Positions 10,855 through 23,400 of a stretch of 64,000 nucleotides of DNA are shown piece after piece. Numbering within the stretch: position 1 is the stretch's first letter; every line of letters starts with the position of its first letter. The stretch comes from Owenia fusiformis (lineage: Eukaryota; Annelida; Polychaeta; Sabellida; Oweniidae): positions 30,248,828-30,312,827 of the forward strand of contig CAIIXF020000010.1 of assembly GCA_903813345.2 (NCBI GenBank). Reading direction: 5' to 3'. The notes below the pieces were generated by a model, which was not told the origin of the DNA, ran no database searches, and saw only the letters and a list, made by a program, of their open reading frames with translations. The translations under genes and the position numbers were made by a program.

Positions 10855-13165
10855 AACTTTACCTCAGACCTCAGTCTCCCCTCAACACCTCCAGGAATAA
10901 ATGGCAAGTCCCAGGCTCAACAAAGGTATGTTGAATGTTGATGTGGTGTTCTCATGTTGAAACTGGACTCTATTATACATACAGACGATGTCCTTAAATG
11001 ATGAATCATAACTTCATGTATTTCGGAGTGGATGCATTACCCCAAAGAGCACTACCTCACTATCCCCCCTCAACATCCCAAGAATAAATGGCAAGTCCCA
11101 GGCTCAACAAAGGTATGTTGAATGTTGATGTGGTGTTCTCATGTTGAAACTGGACTCTATTATACATACAGACGATGTCCTTAAATGATGAATCATAACT
11201 TCATGTATTTCGGAGTGGATGCATTACCCCAAAGAGCACTACCTATCTCCCCTCAACATCCCAAGAATAAATGGCAAGTCCCTGGCTCAACAAAGGTATG
11301 TTGAATGTCAATGTGATGTTCTAATGTTGAGACTGGACTCTATTATACATACAGACGATGTCCTTAAATGATGAATCATAACTTCATGTATTTCAGAGTG
11401 GATGCATTACCCCAAAGAGCAATACCTCACTATCTCCCCTCAACATCCCAAGAATAAATGGCAGGTCCCTGGCTCAACAAAGGTATGTTGAATGTCAATG
11501 TGATGTTCTAATGTTGAGACTGGACTCTATTATACATACAGACGATGTCCTTAAATGATGAATCATAACTTCATGTATTTCAGAGTGGATGCATTACCCA
11601 AAGAGCACTACCTCACTATCTCCCCTCAACATCCCAAGAATGAATGGTATTTCATGGCTCATCAAAGGTATGTTGAATGTTGATGTGAAGTTCTAATGTT
11701 GAAACTGGAGTCTATTATACTGTATATACAAACTGCACTTAAATGATGAATCATAACTTCATGTATTTCAGAGTGGATGCATTACCCAAAGAGCACTACC
11801 TCACTATCTCCCCTCAACATCCCAACAATAAATGACAAGTCCCAGGCTCAACAAAGGTATTTTGAATGTTGATGTGGTGTTCTCATGTTGAAACTGGACT
11901 CTATTACATATACAAACTGTACTTTAATGATGAATCATAACTTTATGTATTTCAGAGTGGATGCATTACCCCAAAGAGCACTACCTCACTATCCCCCCTC
12001 AACATCCCCAAGAATGAATGGCAATCCCTGGCTCAACAAAGGTATTTTGAATGTTGATGTGGTGTTCTCATGTTCAAACTGGACTCTATTACATATACAA
12101 ACTGTACTTTAATGATGAATCATAACTTTATGTATTTCAGAGTGGATGCATTACCCCAAAGAGCACTACCTTACTATCTCCCTCAACATCCAAAGAATGA
12201 ATGACAAGTCCTTAGCTCATAAAAGGTATGTTGAATGTTGATGTGGTGTTCTCATGTTGAAACTGGACTCTATTACATATACAAACTGTACTTAAATGAT
12301 GAATCATAACTTCATGTATTTCAGAGTGGATGTGTTACCCCAAAGAGCACTACCTCACTATCTCCCTCAACATCCAAAGAATGAATGACAAGTCCTTGGC
12401 TCATCAAAGGTATGTTGAATGTTGATGTGATGTTCTAATGTTGAGACTTGACTCTATTATATATACAAACTGTACTTAAATGATGAATCATAACTTCATG
12501 TATTTCAGAGTGGATGTGTTACCCCAAAGAGCACTACCTTACTATCTCCCTCAACATCCAAAAGATGAATGACAAGTCCTTGGCTCATAAAAGGTATGTT
12601 GAATGTTGATGTGATGTTCTAAAATTGAGATTGGACTCTATTATATTTACAATCTGTACTTCAATGATGAATCATAACTTCATGTATTTCAGAGTGGATG
12701 CATTACCCATAAGAGCACTACCTCACTATCTCCCCTCAACATCCCAAGAATGAATGGCAAATCCCTGGCTCATCAAAGGTATGTTTAATGTTAATGTTAT
12801 GTTCTAATGTTGAGACTGGACTCTATTATACTGTATATACAAACTGTACTTAAATGATGAATCATAACTTCATGTATTTCAGAGTAGATGCATTACCCCA
12901 AAGAGCACTACCTTACTACAGTATCTCCCCAACATCCCCAAGAATGAATGGAATGTCCCTGGCTCATCAAAGGTACGTTTAATGTTGATGTTCTAATGTT
13001 GAGACTGGACTCTATTATGCTGTATATACAAACTGTACTTAAATGATGAATCATAACTTGATGTATTTCAGAGTAGATGCATTACCCTTGAAAGCACTAC
13101 CTCACTATCTCCCCTCAACATCCCCAAGAAGGAATGGCATGTCTATGGCTCATCAAAGGTATGTT
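10855..13165 (+). repeat. Tandem array of ~12.5 exon-like cassettes, ~186-bp period
   Basis: Units repeat at 183-190-bp spacing; GATGCATTAC-type anchors lie at 11031, 11218, 11401, 11588, 11776, 11960, 12145, 12329, 12513, 12697, 12887 and 13076. Each unit has a TATTTCAG-like acceptor, an ~84-86-bp segment and a CAAAG|GTATGTT donor, then a ~100-bp intron-like spacer. The first two full units have CGG instead of CAG at the acceptor. Single-base C indels (for example in the units at 11588, 11776 and 12145) and TAG in the last two units break the reading frame. Not all copies can be coding. The most economical reading is a minisatellite grown from an exon plus intron. Confidence 0.85.
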
Positions 13166-14350
13166 AACCCATTGCTCTTACAATGTTAACCCAATGGTTA
13201 GGGGTGGGGGCAGATCTGCCCTCCCCCTAAGGAACTTTTTTTCATAGATTATCTTTTGACCTGAAACTTTCTGGCTTTTTTTTAAAACTGATTTAGGCAT
13301 GTTTTAGCGAAATAATTGTGACTCTTACACTACAAGGAGGAAATTTAAAGCTGTTCGAAATTGGTAAAATACCCAAATTGTCATTTTTTACTTGAAATGA
13401 ATAACCCCTATGTTCTAAGAATATGAATTTCTTCATTATTAATGGCTTAATAAGTAAGCTCAAAATACTGGGAATTGAATATCATTTCCAATGATACCTA
13501 ATACACATTCATATGATTGTCTGTTCCTTAGATAATATGGGGGGGGGGCAGATCTGCCTTCTCATTGTTGGTGTAAATCTCTACAGCCTAACCGTTTAAG
13601 GGTTAAGTGACTCCGATCAGTTTCCCTATTATCTAATTGTTTTCTTACTATTCAGACAAGGCTTTAACCACTGATGCCATCTATTTCAAAATCTATAATA
13701 AGTCATCTACATTATACTACTAGTCTTAGTGTATATTTCCTTTTCAGTCTGTTTACATTACAAAGTAAAGCAAGACCGATCTTGATGAAATATTATAGAT
13801 AGTATCACTTTGAATCAATCAATCAATCCAACCAATGAAACAGCTATTTACAGGTACCCCGAATTATTATTTAATTAACCATCGCATGTGGAGTCTGATC
13901 AACTTTGCAGGGGCAACCTCCATCCCCAATCAAGTATACTTTGGAGTGCTCCGAAACGTGAGGAGGTAGAAGTACTGATGATGCGACATGTCCACTTTAT
14001 TGACCTTCCAAACCTCACCACTATCTTTAATGTATTGTAGCATAGCACCAAGTCAATGATGTTTAATAAAACTTTAACTATCAAGTGGTTTCATGAATTG
14101 CTTGATCCGATACAGCCACCAAACTTTGTCACAAACAGAGATTTAGGACTGCATTTAAATAAGTTTACTCTAAATATGATTTTTTAATGTTCAACAATCC
14201 AATGGAATGAAGTCCCTTTTCATGTTTCATTTGAGAGTATTCTGTTGACCATTTTCAACCCATCCATTGACAAAATTGATTGTTTAAAAAAGTAGGATAA
14301 GCACGGAGATGGACTCATATCTTTTCAAAATTTTAACAAAACATACATAC
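13166..14350. other. ATR intron 7 / intergenic, no gene recognised
   Basis: Contains two G-rich spots with GGGGGCAGATCTGCC (around 13206 and 13545) and short AT-rich sequence. A 61-codon minus frame at 13899-14084 lacks splice and family support. The next ATR exon expected after 14351 was not found here. Confidence 0.4.
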
Positions 14351-14465
14351 CATTTTCAACTGCTCCTCGCCAAACTCCAGGTGGCAGCACAGGGTACTCC
14401 AGAGAGCGGGAAGTTTAATTCCGGCAAACTGCCCAAGTTCTAAGGCTAGTTTTGACAGTATACAC
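14351..14465 (-). CDS. ATR: ATR exon 7
   Basis: Acceptor TTTAG|GTGTATA and donor AAAATG|GTATGT, phase 2 in and 0 out. It encodes CILSKLALELGQFAGIKLPA and then LWSTLCCHLEFGEEQLKM. LW..xCxxLEFG matches the LLWQIGCVLLEYG segment of vertebrate ATR. Confidence 0.75.
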
Positions 14466-17400
14466 CTAAACAGAACATGCATAAATATACTATAAATGTG
14501 TTATTTTGATAATAAATATTTTGAGTTATCTGTATTCAATAATTCCAGGGATAGTTTTGAGTCTTAACTTAGAGGAATCAGTTCTAATCATTAAATTTTT
14601 AATTATTTCATGAATCAGAGGGCCAATCAGAGGGTTCAATACTCAAACAATAAATTTAATTAAATCACATGGAGAAAAAAGTAAAATCAAATTGCAATAT
14701 TGAAAAAATCTTCTTGATTATAAATAATTTATGATGGCAAATGAAGACACCAAATTACAAAATATTTATTTACGTTATGTTCGTCTGCAACATCTCACAG
14801 GCGTGTTCATCAGGTAGAAGTAACAGCTTACTGGTTAGATCAATGTCCGTCTGCTCTTCAATCCCCTTGAACAAACATATAAAATAAATGTCATGCTTAT
14901 TTCACTTTCATTCAATGTGATTTCTGTACAATTTAAATTCTTGACATCATGTATATTAAACCTGCACATCACTCCAAAACGCAATCTTGGGTTGTTTCGG
15001 GGGTGAACTTTATCATTTTGAGCTTAATGAAAGATTTTAGAATGATGAACAAATGGGGCAAATCTTGTGTATAAATACTTACGATAAATGTGTCATTTGA
15101 AAGATTGTTCATTGAATTGTTTCGATTGGTGACGACAATATGATTTTGGAAAGGTTTCTAAATTAAGAAAGTGACATCACTTCCGAATTATCGCATTTAA
15201 CATAAGTAGCGTTTAATTACTCCAATCATTCATAATAACTCGGTGGCCTTGCGGTAGAATGCTTGCTTAGCACGCAGGAGGCTCGGGTTCGAATCCCCAA
15301 CGAACTTTTTTATTTTTTTAACTAAATGATTGTTCTTTGATATTACGCAGAAAAAAACTTTTTTATATACATAAACTTTATATTAAAAACAATATATGCC
15401 AACATATTGCAATTTGGAGCAATGTGCAGGTTTAACTTTATTCCTTGCTAATTCCTCTCTTGTCTTGTCTATTTGACATTTTAAAATATGACAGACAATG
15501 TTGTTCCAATCTTTTTTCAATGTCTGTCTGATTCATATATATTATTTTAAGTCCCTACTTATTCTATCCTCTATGTAATAATTTCAACATCTGCTCTATA
15601 ATGCTCGTTAATCTCTTGATTTCAGCAAACTGATAAACCAATAATAGGATTCCAACAATTTGGACCAAATGACCATGTGTGATCAAAGTAGACAAAAAGT
15701 TCTACACTGGGATAACAAAGAAGCCATCCTGTGGCATTCACTTCCCCAAGCAGTGTTAGAGCCTTCATTTTCAACTGTTCTCCTTTATATTTCCAGATGA
15801 ATGATTCTGTTTGGAGAATGCGAGAGCAGCCCTCTGCCATCTCATTGCTGTTAGTAGCAATTCCCATAGTGTCCCTGAACTAAGACATGGCAGATTAGCA
15901 AGGCTGCAGACTACCTTGAAAATATGAATCCAGAGGCTTAAGAGTGTCCCTGAACTAAGTCACTGCAGATTAGCAAGGCTGCAGACTACCTTAGAAATAT
16001 GTATCCAGAGGCTTAAGAGTGTCCCTGAACTAAGTCACGTCAGATTAGCATGGCTGCAGACTACCTTGAAAATATGTATCCAGATGCCTAAGAGTGTCCC
16101 TGAACTAAGTCACGTCAGATTAGCATGGCTGCAGACTACCTTAGAAATATGTATCCAGAGGCTTAAGAGTGTCCCTGAACTAAGTCACGTCAGATTAGCA
16201 TGGCTGCAGACTACCTTGAAAATATGTATCCAGATGCCTAAGAGTGTCCCTGAACTAAGTCACGTCAGATTAGCAAGGCTGCAGACTACCTTGGAGATAT
16301 GAATCCAGAGGCCTACGAGTGGTCCTGATCAAAGTCACTGCAGATTGGTGGCTGCAGACTACCTTGAAAATATGTATCCAGAGGCTTATAGACTATTAAG
16401 ACAGAGATTTAAGGAGCCTTTGAACCATTATATGATACTGCATTGAGGTGATCAACAAATTGGACACAAATTGAGCAATGCTTATCTTAACTCTAGTCAA
16501 AGTTCTGTTGCTACATTGAGATAGCAATTCTTTTTGGCTCATATATGTATTTGTTAGACTGTTTATCCCAAATACCATTGACTGTATATTCTAAATAGCA
16601 CTGACTGTATATTTTAAATACCATTGACTGTATATTCTAAATAGCACTGACTGTATATTCTAAATACCATTGACTGTATATTCTAAATACCATTGACTGT
16701 ATATTCTAAATAGCACTGACTGTATATTCTAAATACCATTGACTGTATATTCTAAATAGCACTGAATGTATATTCTAAATACCATTGACTGTATATTCTA
16801 AATAGCATTGACTGTATATTCTAAATACCATTGACTGTATATTCTAAATAGCACTGACTGTATATTCTAAATACCATTGACTGTATATTCTAAATACCCT
16901 TGCCTGTATATTCTAAATACCATTGACCGTATATATTCTAAATATCACTGATTGTATATTCTAAATACCATTGACACTATATTTTAAAAGCCATTTTTAT
17001 ATAACAAAATATAAATGCTTCCTTTTAAATGTAATCTGGATGTAGTTAAAATGTAATTCTGTTACAAAGCATCACAACATATGCCCAGTAGGGCATCTAG
17101 TGGCATGATTTTATAGTGTATATTATATAGGAATTATGAAATGAGCTGAATAGACTAATACATGATAAGTCAGAGTGAGAACAATATTCTTAACTTCTGT
17201 GTTGAAGAGCTCTCATTTCTGGTGCAGAATATTTTTCACATCTGGGTTCTTTCCCATTGAAATAATAAACAGGGTCCGATTTTGACCTAACATTTCAGCT
17301 TTATTTGACATTCTTCTTCACATATACTTGCATAATCGATAAAAAATATATGTCCTTATCATAACTGCAAGGCATTTCCACATATATTTTCCTAAACTGA

Positions 17401-20400
17401 CGAAGATAATCATGAAATGTATTATTGGGATGACATTGACTCATTTCCGGAAGCCGAGACCCAATGACTGGATATGAAACAAGAACCAAGTTCTTATGTA
17501 TATAAAATTGGTTGAACTTTATGTTTATATATATTTGACTTGTATCAATTGGGAGGGTTGTAACTGGAATTGATGTAAACTTTTTAGTCCAGACAATACC
17601 CAAGAACATGCTTTATATCGCCTATTGTCTATTGTGTATAAGTCTGAATTGTGTATGTCCTATTAGTGAAGTGTACCAAAGTATAAGTATTTTGGAGAAT
17701 GAATTCCATTTTATTTTTATTTGTCCTTTAAATAACTAAGAGTAAAGCTCATTAAACAGTATTGAAACAGTATCGGTTTGTGCTTTGTACGACATTCTGT
17801 CCAACTTGTGCTGAATTTCAACATATTGAATGGCCCATCATCATTTATTCCTTAAAAGGGCAACAAGGACTGTAGAGGGAAAATTCAAAAGTTTTTCTCA
17901 GCTATCAGGGCTTAACATTTTCTTTGACATTCCTATTTTGTTAAAATGTATGGATAAACTGTCAATTTCAGCATTAAGAAGTGTAAATTCAGTTCAAAGC
18001 TTCTATAAAGGGAGTCCCAAATTATAGCTTTTTATGATCCACTGCCTTTCAAGAGGAATATCAGCTGATATTATGTTCATCCAGGGAGTTTCTTTTTAGA
18101 TAATAAAAATATATGTTGGTCTTAATGAAGTATCCAAACTTCAATATATTTTGACACTGGTCGATGATCGTTGAATGGCCCCAATGACCTAATTGTTGCA
18201 CCTTTAATTATTACACTTTATCATTACAACAAAAGCTTATTATTGTAATATTAAATGTCAAAAATAGAGTCAAAGTTTTATATAGGTACTAAATATGATA
18301 TGTAAACATGTAATGTAGTCTAATGTACTATTTTTGTAAAAATAAGGGCATATATTTTGTTTGTAATTAACTAAACTACATGTATAAACTTAAAAGCGAT
18401 CGCTTTATGTTACTTTTCTGTCATATCTGCATTCATAACACTTCACTCGAGCTAGTGGGACCATACAGATCTTGAGGGACTATTCTTACCATATTGCTGA
18501 CATAAGAGGCTTTGACCATATAAGGGAAGGGAATACAACTTGTCCAAATACACACTACTATACCTTGCATTTGGTGTTCATGAGCAACCCATTTGGCTTA
18601 TTAGTAATGATTATGTATTTGTTTTTATTTGTCTGTTCCTTATGAATGGTTTATGGTTGAAAATTAGATGCTAGTAAGGCACTTTCAAAAATATATTAAA
18701 CAATTCAATTAGACAAACAAAGTATCTTATGCATTTCTAGGTGTTAGGTATAGTAGTGTGAATATTGTTTTTAATCTAAATATAAAACAACTATATTAAT
18801 CAGTAGATATATCAATTTTTATCTTAATAATTCCCAGACATAATTCTAAATCAATGATGTTTCAAAATTCAATATGAAGTTTTTAAAACATGCAGTTTTC
18901 TACATCTTATTATCACTAAATCCACTTGATTCTTTCCCATCTTTTGACATCCCTTGACACCATTTCTTAATTAATGGCGATAGATTTGTCCATTACCTTT
19001 GTAGGCGTGTCACCTGTACGGACTGTACTATTGATTGGAATGCTAAACCGTTGTAGTTCTGCACAGAAGTCCTCAGGTGTATTTTCATCATAATACTTAT
19101 CACTGATTTTCACCAAATCTGAAACAATTCACACTTAAACACCCTATGCAGACAGAGCCTGTGGGAAATATTGGGTGCGGAGCAAATGAGCGGAGGGTGC
19201 GGAGCTAACGGTCATTTTTGAATTTAAATTTGGGATATTTCTGAAACTAAGCCGTTTTGGGACTTCAAATATACCAAGATATGTGTATTTGACACCAAAT
19301 ATCAATACAATTGTGAAAATAGTAGCGCAATTCATTCTATAGCGACGCAGTGTGCCTTAAACCTTTCCCAGACTTATATATTTTGAAATTATCCTTTTAA
19401 TACTGAGTCCCAAGCATTCATAAAAAATGGTGTTCAAGGTACACTATCTATACAAATTATTTTTGCATCTTGGAAGCCAGGCAGTATCTGTGTGATTTTA
19501 TAAAAATTCGGAAATGTTTTTCAGATATGAGCCCCCTTTAAATATTGGGTGCGGAGCAGCTCCATAAACGTACCTCCGCACCCAATATTTAGAGGGGGCT
19601 CATATCTGAAGAACATTTCCGAATTTTTATAAAATCACACAGATACTGCCTGGCTTCCAAGATGCAAAAATAATTTGCATGGGTAGTGTATCTTGAACAC
19701 CATTTTTTATGAATGCTGGGGACGCAGTATTAAAAGGATAGTCTCAAAATATATAGGTCTGGGAAATGTTTAAGGCATAATGCGTCGCTATAAAATGAAT
19801 TGCACTACTATTTTCACAATTTTATTGATATTTGGTGTCAAATACACATATCTTGGTATATTTGAAGTCCCAAAACGGCTTAGTTTCAGAAATATCCCAA
19901 TTTTAAATTCAAAAATGACCGTTAGCTCCGCACCCTCCGCTCATTTGCGCCGCACCCAATATTTCCCACAGGCTCTGTCTGCATAGGGTGTTAAATAATA
20001 GTTTTCTTTTCATAAAGATGACAATTGCATTTTGCTTTTACAATATAATTCACCTACATAATTGTTTGAACTACAGGGTGCCCCCAAAATATGTTACCCT
20101 TCAATTTTGTTATTATCATAAATATTACATTTAAGTTTTCATCATACAGATTACTTCATCGCTTGCAGAAATCTCTCTTTCTAAATCTCAAAATTGAAAC
20201 ATGTCCCACACGAGTGGTCCTGGAAATCAAGAGGGAGGGGGGTCCAAAAAAATGTTCATGCTTACAAGAAAGAAGTTTTTTGCCCAATTTTGAAATTTTG
20301 GGAGAAGCAGATTTTTGGGCCCCAATTCTTTTCAAGACTCCCCTTTTATCTCAAAGTGCACCATTATCCACCCCTGCTCTCCTCCCACACAACTTACCTT

Positions 20401-23400
20401 GAAGGCTATAAATAAATTCAAACAGAAGATTACGGAACATGACAATGTCCTTGACCTTGACCCCTTGCAGAAGGTTGACGATGAGGTCAATAGAGCGGGA
20501 ATGCAACTTCTCACACCCCCTGGTGGCCAGAAGGCGAAGTAAACGTGATATCACCCAGGATGTCACAGCTACAAGTAAATAAATAAAAAAAGGTCAGATT
20601 TTATTTACAGTAAAAACCACAAAGCAAAACATTTCTATGATAAATTTTAGTGCTGATGTGCCTACAGTCTGATCCATAGACACACCAACACTAAAACTTA
20701 AGACACGGGTTTAAAATTTATTTTAACATTAATAATTTCAACTATGAGTTGACCATGAAATTCTGATATCTCACAAAGAACTATCTATCTCCAATCTAGT
20801 GAGAGCTCATGGCCTTTGCTAAGTTCCTTTCTAGCAAGGTAGTCTAGAGCTGATCTGAGTATCAGAATGTGACTCTTCCTACTTCATATAGGTTTTGGAC
20901 GGATTGAAAGATGGCAGCACAATCAAGTGTTATAGGTAAGATAATGTTCCATTTATGGTTTGGCAAATGATTTCAGAGTCAGATTGTTCACCATGAGTAC
21001 ATTTGTTTTCTCAAGATAAAATTCAAATGATAATAAAATCGTCAACAATTTGACTTTCCAAAACGGAGGAGATCACCTCACAAAAGGTTCTAAAAAATCA
21101 AGCCAAATGTCCTGTTTAAAAACCGCATTACCCCATTATATATAGTACTAAAACTTCCTATCAATATTCTACTTGTTGAGACCTAATCAATTTGAGTTTT
21201 TCTGAGCTAATGGGAATTTCAGCTGTATTAACTTAACATGGGGATATACACCATTGTTCTCCATAGGATTTTATTCCAAGTAGGTGCAAAATTCTAATTT
21301 TCGCAATTTAGGCCAAATATGGTCAGAATATATCTACTTTTCATGATTAATCTCATTTTCAAATGGGTGCAAATGGATTCTCATGTGGGGGTGCATGCCA
21401 CACATTATTAAAATCTCAAGTGGGTGAAGTGCCTCGAAAATATGTTTCTTTTGGGAGGTGTCTACTTATAAATGTTCATTTAACATTAAGTCAGTTGGTC
21501 TTGGGACTCTTGGAATAAATGTTCCACAAACAGAGGTGTTCCACTTCTAGAGGTGTTCTACTTTAAAGATTGTAAAGCCATATATTTCCCATGTTTCTGA
21601 ATGTTACATTTTGTTCTTATATGTGATTTTAAATATGGATAATACAACTTGTCTTATTCTTTGACCCCATTCTAAAAAGATCTGCAATACTCCACACTCG
21701 CCTTCAAAGAATCATATGTGCTCAACAAAATGATAGATATTCAGGTGTTTCATTAGCAGCAGGCAACGGGCAATTTTCACTGGTTGTTTTCACAAAATCG
21801 CCTGTTGTTTAAAGGGACTTTTCCATGTTAAATTTATGATTTCCATTAATTTTGCCTGTTGTTTTCATTTATTAAAGATGCATTATGCCATAGGTTTCTC
21901 CCCCAGACAATCAACGATGTCCTATTGTTATTGCTCATACAATATCTCACATACCATGGATATGTCTTGAGAATAACTTTTGGGTATATTATTGCCGAAA
22001 TATCGGAAATAATCAACACAACAACCAAACTCCAGAATTAAACACAATCAATTTCTCGGCTAGGGAGGGGAATCCTCATTGAGTCATACAAGCGCCCACA
22101 AGCACCTTGAACCAGGCAGCCAATCAGGTTTATGATAAACAAATTCAACGACCAATCAGATAACAGGAGGACTTTCCCGGTATATTCAAACTTCAGATTG
22201 AATTTAATTTCTTCGAAAATAATTAGATCAGCCAGCACAATCGCAAAATTAACACTGAAAGAGGGGGATTTGGAACATCTTCTTTGGTGAGTAGATGGGT
22301 GAATATGTGGTGAAACTCAATATGCAAAAAAGTCCAGGTAGGTCTTGATTGTGCTATCCTATGGCATAGAGCCTCTTTAAGCCTGTTGTGAGAAATTCTT
22401 GTGAAACCCCTGGATATTATATCAGGTTATATCACATTGTTTAACACAGACAGTCTAATCATTTATCATGTGCTTTATGTCAAATTATCAGTCACTAACA
22501 CGTTAAGTATCAAATATCAATGTTTTCTTGACATCAAGGATTTAAAGAACACTTTATGATAACACTGTACAAGGCATAACATTTTATCTTGTTATACTTA
22601 TTCTATTTATATTCTCCACAAAGGAGTGGTATCGATATGGTGAACTTTTTGAACACACGTTTCTCTTAAACCAGTCATTAAAACATTCTGAAGATTTTAC
22701 ACATTGTCAATTTAATGGTCTTCTTTTGGAGGGCAACATTATAATTTGAAATATATATATATACTTTTCTCTATATTGTTTTAGAAAACACATCAGACAC
22801 TTCTTTCGTTCTTGGTATCATATGTTCGGAATGATATGAAACATCTATCCGAACCTCATTGGAACAGAACGACAAAAACACAACATACTTAGGTCTCTCA
22901 ATATAGTAACTGTACAAAGGAAAGTTTGGTTGATTTTAAAAAGTATCTTGTTAATGTAATAAAAGGTTTAACTTAATTTTAATCTATTTTGGGGGGTTTT
23001 GTTTTAAGTTTCTGCATAACTTTTGTTAAATCAACCAAAATGTCCTTTGTACGAAAAAAAAAATTCCTTTGTATAACTATAATATTGAGAGGTCTAAGAA
23101 AATGTTGTTTATGCTATTTTGTTCCAACAAGGTTCGGAAAGACATTTTATTTCATTCTCAAGAATTGGTAGAATTAAAAAACAATTGCACTAAAAAACAA
23201 AAATATTTAAAAAAAACAGTTATATAAAATATATATAAATACCTTTTGAATTAAATTGTTGCCAATCCGTCAACATTACATAAAGGACCGTGTTTTCTTA
23301 CAGAATGTTTACAATAATTGGTTTAAGAGAAAAACATTGTTGAATAGTTCACCATATCGATACCTATCCTTTTCTTTGAGTATCATTTTTGGAAATTCTA

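Noticed and set aside
11885-12112. 75-codon frame inside the 186-bp array
   Set aside because: It crosses acceptor and donor-like sites and is just the periodic repeat read through.
16066-16302. 78-codon repetitive frame SVPELSHVRLAWLQTT
   Set aside because: It arises because the satellite period (75) is divisible by three. There is no start context or homologue, and another frame also looks protein-like.
15868-16975. CRISPR-like array
   Set aside because: The repeats are contiguous, without unique spacers, and the genome is eukaryotic.
19144-19335. Paired 63-68-codon frames in the two foldback arms
   Set aside because: Identical because the arms are duplicated. They have no domain and include terminal-repeat sequence.
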